Part shown: in pieces, positions 31,791 through 43,104 of the stretch
Numbering within the stretch: position 1 is the first letter of the stretch
Layout of the letters: the number at the start of each line of letters is the position of its first letter
NCBI GenBank assembly: GCA_015501585.1
Contig: JADNRY010000016.1
Coordinates: 62,001 to 126,000 of the forward strand
Length of the DNA stretch: 64,000 nucleotides
DNA from: Rhodocollybia butyracea
Lineage: Eukaryota > Basidiomycota > Agaricomycetes > Agaricales > Omphalotaceae
Reading direction: 5' to 3'
Translations under genes and position numbers: made by a program
The notes under the pieces: generated by a model
Told to the model about the DNA's origin: nothing
Database searches by the model: none
What the model saw: the letters and a program-made list of their open reading frames with translations, nothing else

Positions 31791-33597
31791 TCGTAGTGAT
31801 TGATGGGATCATTGCGGCAATCAGATTTTGAGTTGTCGAGTTGTCGGGTTGTATAACCGGAACTACTGACATTTGGTAGAGGTCATCGACAATCTGACCG
31901 GAGGCAAATGGAGTTCCAGACGAGTTGAGATAGGTGATCTTGCCTTTGCCTGATAAGGTACTGACGCCTTTTTTATCCAGTCTAGATCCAGAGATGAGAT
32001 TTGATCTGGCAGTAGGAATATGGAGAACATTTGACAAGGAAAATTGACGTGTGTTATTGTTGTGAGTGGCCTTGAGAACGATAGTACCCTTTCCAATAGC
32101 AGTTGCAGATAGATCTGAGCCAAAACCGTGAACTTTAAGAGGTGAGGGCAGTTCCGTATAGTCATGAAACCAGTCTTTATTCACAAAGATATGGCGAGTC
32201 GCTCCCGTGTCATGGTTAATAGTGTCAGTCTGGGGAACATGAAGATTGAAGGCCCGTGGGTGAACTTCCACCTTCTCATTATCCATCACGTCATTGTCGT
32301 CGTTGTGTCGAACGTTGGCCATGAACACAAATCCATCTTGCACAGTTTCGAAAATTTCTGACGGTTCATTTTCGCTGTGGTCGGCTTCCAATTCATCCAC
32401 GCAGTCATCGTCGTCGGTGGTGGCGGCGGCAGCAGCGACATTGACAGAAGGATTTGAAGCGGAAGCATTCGCAGCTCTAAGGCTTTCAGCGGCGCGTTTG
32501 TGACGAATAGTGATTCGATGTTCAGGGGCAAGATGAACATCTCGTTTACCGGCATAATAGGAAGGGTATTTTCCTATTTTACCCCCTCCATATGAAAAGC
32601 AATCTTCTTTGGAGTGACCGGCAGGAACCTCACAGTAAGGATTCTCGCAGATCTGTCTAGTGGAGCGTTGACCAGCGTTGTATGGAGTTGTGCGACGATT
32701 AGTGCGTTGTGCTGATCTGTTGGGACGTGAAGGGCCAGCAACGTTGGTTTGTGCAAGCTGAATACTCGGAACAGCCAAGTTGTCTCCAGAGGAAATGCTC
32801 GCGGACTGAATTAAAGTGTGCATAGCCTTTATTTCGGGAGCAAGACCTCTGTCGATGTGCTCTGACCTGAGTACAGAAACAACAGTGGAGGAAGTCAAGG
32901 GCACGCCGGTTTGCTGAGCAAGTTGGAGTTGAGTTCGTAAGTAGTCTCGAGTGTATCTCCATTTTTCATCCTTCGACATATGAGTAATGAGAATTTTCGC
33001 AAATTCGGAGTCAGACATGAGTGTGGAGTCGGCGGCACAGAGCTTCCCATAAAGTTCAAGCATAACCTGTAGCCATTCAGCGGGATCAGCACCAGGTTGG
33101 CACGAGAAGGTACTGATTTGTTGATTGAAGTTCATCGCAATTAAACTGTTGTTGGGTTCGTATTCCCGACAGAGAGCATTCCAGGCATCATGAGAGGTGT
33201 GACACTTCTGGAGTACATAGCTTTTCTGATATGGGACTGCCTCGTTGATGAGCGAGAGAAGTAGTCTATCATTTTCTAACCATTCGGCATGAAGACGTTC
33301 AGCAATGGCAACTTCAGCGTTATTTCCTTGCAGTGTGACATCAACAATGTTGCCAGAATTATCTCGTCCCTGAATTCTCTGACTGGGAACCAGTTCGGGA
33401 ATTACGGGAGGTTTGTACTCATCGCCTCCAATGTATTTCCAGAGTTTCCAAGCTTTGAGTTTGATGGAGGCTTTGTGCTTGAATTCAAGAAAATTGTTGG
33501 AGCGATCTGCATTCTCCTTGATGGAAGTAAGAGTGAATCGTTTCCAATCAGGCTCGCGGTTGCTTCTCGAATTATTCGAGTTGTTCGAGGTAGACAT
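31741..33597 (-). CDS. Copia Gag-protease
   Basis: ATG 33597 (MSTSNNSNNSR) is the first methionine; the frame opens slightly upstream. Gag contains WLQVMLELYGKL and a zinc-knuckle-like CENPYCEVPAGHSKEDC (CX4CX5HX4C). The aspartic protease motif is HDTGATRHIF, followed by SNVLHIPTARSNLISGSRL. The frame ends at TAG 31741-31743. The integrase zinc-finger segment YHRLVGH is in another frame overlapping this end, so a Gag-Pol shift, programmed or accidental, is required. The protein should form the virus-like particle of the element. Confidence 0.88.
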   Translation of the reverse strand: MSTSNNSNNSRSNREPDWKRFTLTSIKENADRSNNFLEFKHKASIKLKAWKLWKYIGGDEYKPPVIPELVPSQRIQGRDNSGNIVDVTLQGNNAEVAIAERLHAEWLENDRLLLSLINEAVPYQKSYVLQKCHTSHDAWNALCREYEPNNSLIAMNFNQQISTFSCQPGADPAEWLQVMLELYGKLCAADSTLMSDSEFAKILITHMSKDEKWRYTRDYLRTQLQLAQQTGVPLTSSTVVSVLRSEHIDRGLAPEIKAMHTLIQSASISSGDNLAVPSIQLAQTNVAGPSRPNRSAQRTNRRTTPYNAGQRSTRQICENPYCEVPAGHSKEDCFSYGGGKIGKYPSYYAGKRDVHLAPEHRITIRHKRAAESLRAANASASNPSVNVAAAAATTDDDDCVDELEADHSENEPSEIFETVQDGFVFMANVRHNDDNDVMDNEKVEVHPRAFNLHVPQTDTINHDTGATRHIFVNKDWFHDYTELPSPLKVHGFGSDLSATAIGKGTIVLKATHNNNTRQFSLSNVLHIPTARSNLISGSRLDKKGVSTLSGKGKITYLNSSGTPFASGQIVDDLYQMSVVPVIQPDNSTTQNLIAAMIPSITTMFGAVPESSTLGFTTV

Positions 33598-33660
33598 AGT
33601 GTGCAAGAATAGGGGTAAAGAACTTTAAGAGATTTGTAGAGTTGGCAGTGTTTAGCAACC

Positions 33661-33673
33661 GGGGCCCATAACC
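33661..33673 (-). other. Copia primer binding site, half initiator-tRNA type
   Basis: Directly after the 5' LTR the minus strand reads GGTTATGGGCCCC. This is close to the complement of the anticodon-region segment of initiator methionine tRNA (gggcucauaacc), the half-tRNA priming mode known from copia. The match is from memory of the tRNA. Confidence 0.6.
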
Positions 33674-33828
33674 TATTAAACGTTGAGCGAGACTGGAGCG
33701 AAGGGAACAACGATAAGGGTTCACTTCGGCCCAGGATGCTAAGTAATGGGAAAGTAATTTAGCTATATTAGTCCATAAGTCCATAATTTGTATAAGTCGT
33801 CAAGACTCTACCGAGTCAATCTCTAACA
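33674..33828 (-). repeat. Copia 5' LTR
   Basis: 155 bp, identical by eye to the 3' LTR. It ends on its outer side at the target duplication atatc (33829-33833). Confidence 0.95.
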
Positions 33829-33833
33829 ATATC

Positions 33834-34098
33834 CCGGCCCCTTTCCTCCTATCTGAGTCGTTCCACAGCAAGTAAGTGCGGATCATCTGCGGCCGTGCGG
33901 GCAGTCAGATGCATGCCATGGTACGGCGACCGTTACCAGGTATTGTTGTCGCTGAATCAGGGCACTGTGGTCAAAACACTTCATGCAGGTTGTATTCCAA
34001 TCGATCATGGAAAGCTTGGTCGAGTCACACAACTGATACCCGGTCATTCCTCGCGCGAGGGGAAAACAACATCAAGGACGTCAACGCTTCAGCACTCC
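33834..34098. repeat. Repeated module R3, right part
   Basis: Continues R3 after the copia insertion and aligns with 25795-26030 in R2. Shared blocks include cccctttcctcc-atctgagtcgtt, accgttaccag and caatcgatc. From about 34100 the match to R2 fades. Confidence 0.7.
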
Positions 34099-34287
34099 CG
34101 TAGTGCTCTACGTAGGAAGCAGCACCCGGAATCTGTAAGCTAGCATGGCTCCAACTCCTTCGTTGCCATTCAGCAAGATTCCCTTCTGAAGTTTGTACAC
34201 GATAGTACATAGATTCAGCAATGCATTGTAAATATTAGTGTAATTTGTAGATAAGTTTTACCTGTTATAAGCAAGCGTTGTAATATA

Positions 34288-37200
34288 CTATACTGTCATA
34301 CTCGATGTTTGTCCAATGGATGCAAGCTCATCAGGATCGAGGTCTATCGTTGGTTTGCCTTTAAGAGCTGTCAAGACATTTTGCGCAACTGCTACAGCCA
34401 AATGTGGCATTCCGGCCAACTGTGCAACTTTCAGACCGTGACTATCACGGTTTACCCCAGGTCGAAGCCTGTAAGAGTAAGAGAAGGAACCAGCCTAGAG
34501 CAGATCCGGTCAATAGGCGCTCCTGGGGGCGACAAAATATCCTGACCTCAATCTCGTCCACACTAGTGCAATGAAATGCAACAGTTTCGAATATACCTTG
34601 TCCGAACAAGGAAGATTCTGTATATCCTAGCATGTCTGATAACTCGTGGAAGTGCGTTGCAAACAATGTCCGGCATCGGTTGACGGTAACCAGATGATGA
34701 ATCGTTGCAAATGCCAACGCGATACCATCTTTAACAGTCGTTCCCCGACCGACCTCATCCATGATTACCTAGTGAAAGGTCAGCAAAAAGTCAGGAGGAA
34801 ATGGAATGGCCAATATACCAAACTTCGCGGAGTAGCACGTCTCAGTATCTCTGCCGTTTCCAGCATCTCCACCATGAACGTACTACGGTCGTGGAATAAG
34901 TCATCCTTGGCCCCAACACGCGAAAACAGTTTGTCCGCTATACCCAACGTTGCCGCGTCGGCTGGTACAAAGGACCCACTTTGCGCCAGAATTGCTATCA
35001 GAGCTGTTTGGCGCAAAAGAGTTGACTTTCCTGCCATATTGGGGCCAGTGATAACGTGAAATTGTGACGAAGGTGTCATTGTTACTGTGTTTGGAGTAAA
35101 TACACGTCCAGAAGTAAGGAGCCCAAGTTCGACGGTAGGGTGTCGACCGTTAACGACGTTGTAAGTTGCGCTACTTTACTGGTCAAACGCGGCGACTGCG
35201 AAAAATGAACTTAGCACTCACTCTTCTTGTATGGAAGGTCTGACAAAGTTCATGTCGATTGCAAGCTGCGCGAAAGCCAATGTAACGTCCAACTCATCCA
35301 GCACTCGTGCATTACGTCTTAGACTTGGTGCGTGTAGATTAACCTATAAAGTGGGAGTCGGTTCGACGATTACACTCGAAAGATCGTGAAGAAACTACTT
35401 CTTGTCGTAGGGTCTCGAAGGCTTCCTTTTCAGCAGCTAAAACATCAATCGACGTAGTGAATATTTTTTGTCCCAGTTGCGCCCAATCCTATATGCCAAA
35501 ATTGGCATCACAAGCATGGTGGTACTAATAACTGCACCGCACCTGATAGAAATAAGTCCTAGTGGTCCCAGTTTCGTTCATAGATACAAATGTAGGGTCT
35601 GCACTTAATAATCTGTGGTCTCTTTTGGATTTAGCTAGGTGTACATGCATGCCTTGACCGGGAGAGGATCGAAGAGTTAAAGACGGGGCGTCTGTTTGAG
35701 GCCAATGAATGAGCGTGCGGGAGAAGTAGCAGAGTCACTTTACCATATTTAAGCTGGAGTTTCTCTTCCATCTTTGCTTTTTGTTTCCACAGGTCCTTGA
35801 GGAGAGTGTTCAGCTCTAATAGTGCAGGTGAAAATCTATTTTAATGCTTATTAGTTAACTAAGATCTGTTTCGGGGTATGAAATATTAACTCTGGTTTAA
35901 TCTTGATACCGAATTTCATTCGACCGTACCGCCATTGCAAACGGCTAGAATCCAAACCAAACTCGTTGTCTTCTTCAGATAAATCAAACGGTTCATCCAG
36001 TTGTGAAAGGGCTGGACTCTCAACCGCCAAACTTATTCTCTGAGCTAAATCCTGAAGGTTGACCATCCTGTTCATCAAGACATCCAGACTAGCCCATTCA
36101 ACAGCGTTAAGAGGACGCTGTTCTATGGATTCCGCCTCACGTTCGTGGTTGACTCTATACTGGAGATTGCTCCAGACATTCACCGTCGCAGTCAAAGCGA
36201 GCAAATCATTTGGATCACCTTTTCCGAGAAGAAATTTCTGTACGATCCGTCCAGCATCTTCAGCTTTTGCCAGCAGCCCGAGCAAATCCGAACGAAAGTG
36301 TGGACGCGAGTGAAAAAAAGCGACAAGAGACTGTCTGGCGTTAATTTCCTGGATCGAAGTACTAGGAGAACCTATATCGGGATCAACCGAATGAACGAGA
36401 AGATGAACCACTCTACGCACAAAGCCATCTCGCAAGTAGTCGAGTTCCGCTTGTTGTGATAGTGCGTTTAACAGAGCTCAACAAGCTGCCGCGAACGCCA
36501 CCTTCACGCATGCTCTCGCGAATCTCCAGGGCCTTGATGGTATGCGAGTCAATCTGCATTCTATTTCCACTGTCTTCACGGTTAGGGAGTAATAGAGGAG
36601 GCATGTGTTCAAGAAGATTGGCACGTAGGTATGTAGTCAATAGAGCGATAGCAGCTGTTTCTTCGGTTGTATAAACGAATGGAGAGGTGTCCTGGACCAT
36701 AGTGATTTCATCTGTGACATTGACTTCAGTTGCTCTGGGTGTCAGAGAAGTGTCAGGATCCACGTCACAGTCCACAGGTGGACTGAGCGGCGTAACGAAA
36801 GAGACGACATTACCCTCTTCTGCGGCTGCTTCTATAGCCGGATGGGTAGAGCGCTCCTCCAAGTTCTTGTGAAGAACGATTTCTTGAGGGCCAATACGCG
36901 TTATTTCATCTCGTAGACCCCCGAACGAAGTACGCTTGGAGTAAAATTCTCCAGTTGACACGTCTATCCACGCTAGCCCCAACGTTGGACTCCCAGTCCC
37001 AGATGTATCTTCCGGAGGCGCACTAACAGCAAGGAGGTAGTTATTCTCATACTGATTCAAGAACGATTCGTCAATAAGCGTCCCCGGTGTGATAACTCGA
37101 ACCACCCGTCGCTCAAACTTTCGCTCGTCACTCGAGGTGTATTGCGGGAATTCTTCACACATTGCCACGAATCGTTTATGTTGCCGGACCATGACTTTGA

Positions 37201-38201
37201 GGTGCTTGTCGATGTGTTGAAGGGGAAAACCACACATTGGGACGCGCCCACCACCCCATTTTCGGGACGCCAGTTTGATGTTGAGTATTTTGGATATTTC
37301 AATAGCCTGGTCGAAGTAAGACTGGGGCGAGTTAAGACTATGGTTATTTGCGCGCCGGAAAGGACCTACCTCATAAAAATTGCCGACGCGAGTAAGAAGG
37401 AGACAATGCGGGAATTTGGACAGATTCTCTCGTATCTCATCGGCAAGTATACCTTGTGGCAGACCGTCTGATGCTGGAAGACATGTGAGTAAATATAGAC
37501 TGCATAGCAGATCATGAACTAACCTTCAACGGCCTTGGGTTTCGCGACGCGTTTGGGCTTTTTTGGGACAGCATCATTCGCTTCGGTGTCCTTCTTACGA
37601 GGGCGCTTCTTTGGTTTGAGAGACTCCTGCTGCTCAGTGGTTTCAGGCTCTTTCTTTTTGCGGCGGCGAGCCTTCGGTATTGTTTCTTCTGCTTCAGGCA
37701 GTCATATCCATGACATAGCCAAATGCGTGCACAACTTGAACTTACCTACGTCTTCAAATTTGCTCTCCTCAACCATGTCTGACACGCTTGTTCTTGTTTC
37801 GATCTGGCGCAAAAGATTACCGGCTGCGGCGTAGTCTAGATCTACGCTTTTCGTCACTAGATTTTGGTCAGATATACCATACAGCATGGGAATCAAACGG
37901 TGTGCTCACAAAGACCATCGTCACCACTTTGCCACTGTTCCAAAGGTTTCGCGATACTTCCATCAGGCAAGATGTGAAATTTGGGTAGTTCGGAGAACTT
38001 TTTCTTTGTTTTGGTAGTTTGTGGAGTTTCGTCTCTTGGTTCTGTTATGGCAGACGCGTTGTGGTCAACAGTTTCGTCGCGTCTCAAGTCAGGCCGCGGA
38101 GGTGAATGTCTCAGCGTTCTTGTGGTGGTATAAAGGCCAGAGATAGGACAAGCCGATGCAGTACGCTTTGCACAATGATATACAGACAGCAGACCCACCA
38201 T
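34288..38201 (-). CDS. MSH1: Mitochondrial MutS homologue MSH1 (DNA mismatch repair ATPase)
   Basis: ATG 38201 starts a basic, Ser/Thr-rich leader ([17 protein letters not shown]) typical of mitochondrial import. MutS domain I has the mismatch-wedge motif in RVGNFYE, then [16 protein letters not shown]. The ATPase has Walker [37 protein letters not shown] and the FATHFHEL histidine motif. The last exon has [20 protein letters not shown] and ends at TAG 34288-34290. About ten introns are needed. An insert with lysine-rich stretches (37535-37700) lies between leader and domain I. MSH1 keeps mitochondrial DNA stable. The leader and the domain I wedge separate it from MSH4/MSH5. It is divergent from the septin gene. 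Confidence 0.88.
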
Positions 38202-38402
38202 ACGAGGTGGAAGGGACTAGTCAAGTCGAATTTAAACTTGAACAGACACTGAGACAGGAGAAGCTTGGAAAAGAAGCGCCAGTGGTGGCTGTACACGTGA
38301 GAGTCCAAATTGTTTTCCGCCAGTTTCCATCTCTTGCTCAGAGTTTTGGTTCAAAGGCTATACAGCACTCTCTGTTCCTTTTTCTTCTCTTAAGCTTCAA
38401 CA
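38202..38402. promoter_or_regulatory. Shared divergent promoter of MSH1 and septin
   Basis: 201 bp between the two ATGs. The septin side ends in a strong CT tract (ttcctttttcttctctt) followed by aagcttcaacaATG. No TATA box is obvious. Confidence 0.5.
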
Positions 38403-40059
38403 ATGTCGTTCGCCGGTCGCAGAAGAGGAAATAAAGTCAAAAAGGGTGTTCAGTTCACAGTCATGGTCGTCGGTGCGTTTTTCATACATATTCACCATCT
38501 TCTGCTTTCTAAATCATTTTTGTTATTTCAGGTGCCTCTGGCACTGGACGCACCACTTTTGTGAACACCCTGTGCGAGTCTGAAGTGCTCGCACATAAAA
38601 TATCGGACTCTCCAGAGACTGCTCACACCGAGGAGGGCATCAGAATTAAGCCATTCAACGTTGGTGAGCCGTCTGTCGCGCATTTACAGCTAGATTCTGG
38701 CTTATGGTCCCCTTTTTCACTCAGAACTTGAGGAAGACGGCGTCCGTATTGCATTGACCATTGTGGACACCCCTGGGTTTGGTGACAACATTGACAACGA
38801 ATTCGCGTACGTTCTCATCTGTTTTTGGGTTCATTCCCTTGACCTTAGTATTTCTTAGCTTCCAAGAAATCGTTGGATACCTCGAACGCCAATATGATGA
38901 CATTTTGGCCGAAGAGTCTCGTATCAAGCGTAACCCTCGTTTCAGAGATAACCGGGTTCATGCTTTGCTGTACTTTATCCCACCCACCGGTCACTCGTAA
39001 GTTACCGCTGATACTGCAATGGCCGTACTCATAGATGATCACCAGTTTGAGGGAGATGGACATTGAACTCATGCGACGTCTCTCCCCTCGCGTCAATGTC
39101 ATCCCTGTCATTGGCAAAGCCGATTCTTTGACGCCAAGTGAGCTTCGGGGGTTCAAAAAAAGAGTACGTAGTATAGACTTTCATATCAAACTGGCCGTTC
39201 TAATTCCTCATCGGTTTAGGTTATGGAGGACATCGAACACTATGACATCCCTGTGTACAATTTCCCCTATGATGTTGAGGAAGATGACGAGGAGACTATC
39301 CAAGACAACAGCGAGCTTCGTGTATGTCCATGCTGCTCTTTGAATCTCTGAAGACAGCACTCTAACTTTATTCTAGGCACTCCTTCCTTTCGCCATCATT
39401 GGGTCCGAGGAAGAGATTGAAATTGACGGTCAGCCTGTCCGTGCTCGTATCTACCCCTGGGGTATCGCCGAGGTAGACAACCCCAAGCACAGTGACTTTA
39501 GCCGACTCAGGAGCGCTCTCTTGAAGTGAGTTTTCTCAGGCTTATCATTCAGTATCGGCATTAATGGATATGAATGCTAGCTCTCATTTGGGCGACTTGA
39601 AGTCTCTGACTCACGATGTCTTGTACGAGACGTATCGTACGGAGAAACTCTCGAGGACTGTACACACTGACAACCAGTATGTCACATCACACTGATGAGA
39701 CCATAAATTAACTTTTTTTTTTGCTTCAGCGACTCTTCCATCCTTCCCGAAGAGATGGCATCCCAAAGTGTTCGTCTCAAGGAAGAGCAGCTGCGTCGCG
39801 AGGAAGAAAAGGTACCCACAACCACAACTCCTCATCTCGTAAACAAGTGCTAATGCGTCTGAATAGCTCCGGGAAATCGAACTCAAGGTCCAGCGAGAGA
39901 TCAACGAGAAGAGGCAAGAGCTACTAGCGAAGGAAGAATCTTTGCGGTGCGTTCAAACCGTGATCTATCGCTGATTTTCTGATTTGTTTAATTCAAATAT
40001 CTAGCAATCTGGAGAGTCGGCTTGCTGCTCAGGGTTCACAGTCGGAGTTCCGGGACTAA
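38403..40059 (+). CDS. CDC11: Septin, CDC11-type
   Basis: About ten exons. The start MSFAGRRRGNKVKKGVQFTV leads to the P-loop GASGTGRTTF, where Arg replaces the usual Lys, as in the Cdc11 group (GQSGSGRSTF in yeast as I recall). G3 is DTPGFGD, G4 is GKADSL, and the septin unique element includes ALLPFAIIGS and ARIYPWGIAEV. The C-terminus (MASQSVRLKEEQLRREEEK, LREIELKVQREINEK) is a coiled coil. Septins assemble into hetero-oligomeric filaments at the septum and bud neck or hyphal tips; Cdc11 is usually the terminal subunit and is thought to have weak or no GTPase activity. It ends at TAA 40057-40059. Confidence 0.9.
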
Positions 40060-40351
40060 TTAACCCTGATTTGTGTCCAAGTCACGATGAAGTAGAAGGA
40101 ATGGTTAGTTGTATATACCCTTGAGAGACACTCTTTGATTACTTTTGTCCCTTCCGCTCGTTCTTAATTACGGATAATAATCCTACTTTTACTGCATGTC
40201 TTTACTGTGTTGGGATTGTTTTTAAAATAGCTCGAATAACGAATACCCCGAATTCTCACGATGTGTGATTTGATCTGATCTGTGCTTCACTGATACTTAA
40301 TTCCTCAACGATCCTGTTGTGCCCAACGACCTCAAGAAGGCTGAACCAGTC

Positions 40352-43104
40352 ATGAGCTGGGCCAACGGTGATAACCGCGAGTTTGGTGGTCTTGCTGTCT
40401 CTGCGTATCCTACCCCTCCTCCTCAGTCCTCGTCAACTTTTTCGCAAAGGCGCCGTTCTTCAGCTGCTCATGCCCGGCCAGCAGCGCCGCCGCCAAATCT
40501 TCCAATTCCGAGTATTCCAGATGCTCCACAGGAGCCAGCAGAAGAGAATTTGGCCAATGGTTTACCGAGATCTGCTGGAGGCCAGCCGAGATTAGCTGTC
40601 CAGTCACCGCCAAATCGAGCATCGTCAGCGTCCTCGTCTGCTGATGACCTTTCCGACCCTCCGCCGCAGTCGATTCTTGCATCTACATCACGTTTCCATG
40701 AACCTCCTCCACCGCCAGATGGTCATCTTATGCCACCAGAAACTAGCCGAATTCCGTCGCCACGACGAGCTCTCACCAGAGCACTGGAACTCGCAAGAGA
40801 AGCAGTCCAGCTGGATTCAATGAATGACAATCCAGAACTCGCAGTAGCGGCGTATGGCAGAAGTGTAGCTTTACTTAGTGAAGTCATGGAAAGGGTAAGA
40901 AGAGGCGAAGAAAGCACAGAATCTTCATCACGAAGAAAAAATGGTCGGCGTCGTAGTGTCTTTGCCCAGGAAGATGAAATCAGGCGGTTACAAAATATCG
41001 TAAGTGTACGTTTGCAGTATTCTAAGCCCAGCTAACATCGTCTAGCACGACACTTATGCGGACCGGATGAATATTCTCAGCATCATCTACAGCATACAGC
41101 CCGTGCCATACAATTCTTCCAACATATACTCACCTACTTCTGCGACTCCTTCTTTCTCCCTTGACTCGGCATCATCCACTTCGCCCACAAACTCCGCCTC
41201 ACCATCCTCGGATCACATTTCAGAACCGATGGCAGCCAGAAATTACAACAGCGATGATACTCAGGATGATGTTTTAGACTATCAAGCAGATGACGGTATG
41301 GCCGCTATCGGTACTGCAATGTTCATGAAAGACCTGGCTAGTCCGACGGGAGCTGAAATACCTGGCCTTCCGCCTTCTGGAGCTCATCCGTATGCCTCCG
41401 CATCTGCTTTATATGATGGTAGTCCTCCTGCTACAGCTGTTCCACCAATGTCCACAACTACATCCGTAAATGTCTCTCCTGCTCGCAATGTTGTCCGCCG
41501 GCCAGCGAGACCGCAATCAAATGTTCCACCGCCTCCACCGCCTTCCAAATTACCTCCCTCTGAGTCTCCCCAAACACAGCCCTCCTTAGCTCCACCCCGT
41601 CCACGAGGAGAACCCGTTGTCGGAGGAGGTTCAGGAAGCAAGTTGGCATCTTTGGAGGAGGAAGAAGAAAAGTATCTCAACAGCCGTCAGTCAACCCTGC
41701 GAGACTCGAAATATCAACAACCATCACATGCATATGAATCCCCTCCATTACCTGCCCTACCTATGCCTTCACCGCCTCCCTTACCGATCGAGACACCCGG
41801 GACGCCTCGAGTGCCAGCCCCTCTGTCGAAGCCCCCTCCGTCGCCTCGGTTGGCTCATACGTCACCACGGCCCAGAGGATCATCTACAGTTTCAACACGC
41901 TCGGATGGTTCGAGCATAATAAACCCCACACCAAACCAGGGTGCGATTTACCAACGGAGACCCAGAACATCGGGTCCCTCTACTCCTCGTTCGTCATCTC
42001 CAGCAGAGTCTACAACTTCCGTGGGATCTGTTCCTTTGCCCAAACCGGTGTCATCTAGTGGTACATCAGTTACGACGCGAAGCAGGTCTTCTTCTCAACC
42101 TGGCCGTCGACCGTCTATCGGAACAACTGGGCGAGCCTCACCCTCAGAAGAGAGACCGCCGTTACCGATTGCAACAAATGGCGCACTAGGCGTTCTTCCA
42201 CAGCGATCCTTTAAACCGACTCTTAATGCTCAGGCTCTTACAGTGCAGACAGACTTGTCGATGAACCCCTCATCGCTTGGACCGATGTCTGCCATGGCCC
42301 CCGGTGTACCGCTAACGCCTACCTCACCATTACCTCCCGTACCACCTACAGACCCATTGAGAAAGCCGTACCACTTGATGAATCTTCTTCGCACCACCAT
42401 GACTTCTGGCACTGGAGGATATATCACTCGACGCCTACATGTCCCTCAGGAAGTCTGGTCTCAGGGTGGTGCAAGAATGACCAATCTACCAGAGAAAGTG
42501 CGAGTTTTGGATATTCTTTGCACGGCTCTCGAAGACCTTCAGGGCTTTAGCTCGGATTGTTTTGGTGCAGGTAATGTCAGCAGTGGAATGGCGCTTGGTA
42601 TTGGTAGTGTCGGACTCAAAGAAGGTGAGGCATGGATTGCAAAACTAGAGGATTTTTCCACAGTGTGCGATGGTGTGGTAGCCAATTTTGGGAAAAAGTT
42701 GGGAGTTGGGGAAGGGTTCGTCATCAAGAAGACAACGTGGGGAGATAAATTCATTCGGAGGTTTGATATGCTTACGAATGGCAAAAAGTGAGCCCAATTC
42801 TTATCCAGAGTTTCGGTGTCCTGATATTTCATCTAGCCTTGACTCCCCTGCGGCATATGTCCAGGGCCTCAAAAGACTTTTTCTGCATGCCCAGCTTTTG
42901 GACGAACACACTCAAGCCATTACATCTATTCCTATAGCGCCCGCATATGGTGCTTTTCCCGTCGAGATACGCTCGGCGGCTGACCGCAAGCTGAAACGCT
43001 CCTCGGAGTTTTTCGCTAGTGTGGTCCTCACATTCGTCATCCGCGACTTGTCAATGTTACTTGACAAATATGCCAAGAAGTGCGAAAAGTGGCTTGCCGA
43101 ATAG
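40352..43104 (+). CDS. MIT-domain protein with long proline-rich middle
   Basis: The likely start is ATG 40352 (MSWANGDNREFGG), since the frame upstream begins with a non-ATG codon; a spliced start further upstream is possible. The MIT-like helical segment is RRALTRALELAREAVQLDSM...AYGRSVALLSEVMERV, completed after an intron at about 40999-41045 by HDTYADRMNILS. A proline/serine-rich region of about 350 residues follows. A conserved C-terminal domain (YHLMNLLRTTMTSGTGGYIT, RVLDILCTALEDLQGF, and after an intron at about 42789 SPAAYVQGLKRLFLHAQLLD) ends at TAG 43102-43104. MIT domains bind ESCRT-III tails or Vps4 partners, so a role in membrane remodelling is a fair guess. Confidence 0.75.

Larger units (their letters stand above)
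28513..33828 (-). mobile_element. Ty1/copia LTR retrotransposon, young insertion
   Basis: 5.3 kb on the minus strand. The LTRs (28513-28667 and 33674-33828, 155 bp each) look identical and start with TGTTAG on the coding strand. The element is flanked by a 5-bp direct duplication atatc (28508-28512 and 33829-33833). The primer binding site follows the 5' LTR, and a polypurine tract precedes the 3' LTR. The order Gag-protease-integrase-RT-RNase H is that of Pseudoviridae (copia). Identical LTRs mean very recent insertion, yet pol carries one homopolymer frameshift and two intron-like segments. It landed inside module R3. Confidence 0.95.

Noticed and set aside
40319..40351. Start of the MIT protein at 40319
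   Set aside because: The codon is GTG; the first ATG in frame is 40352.
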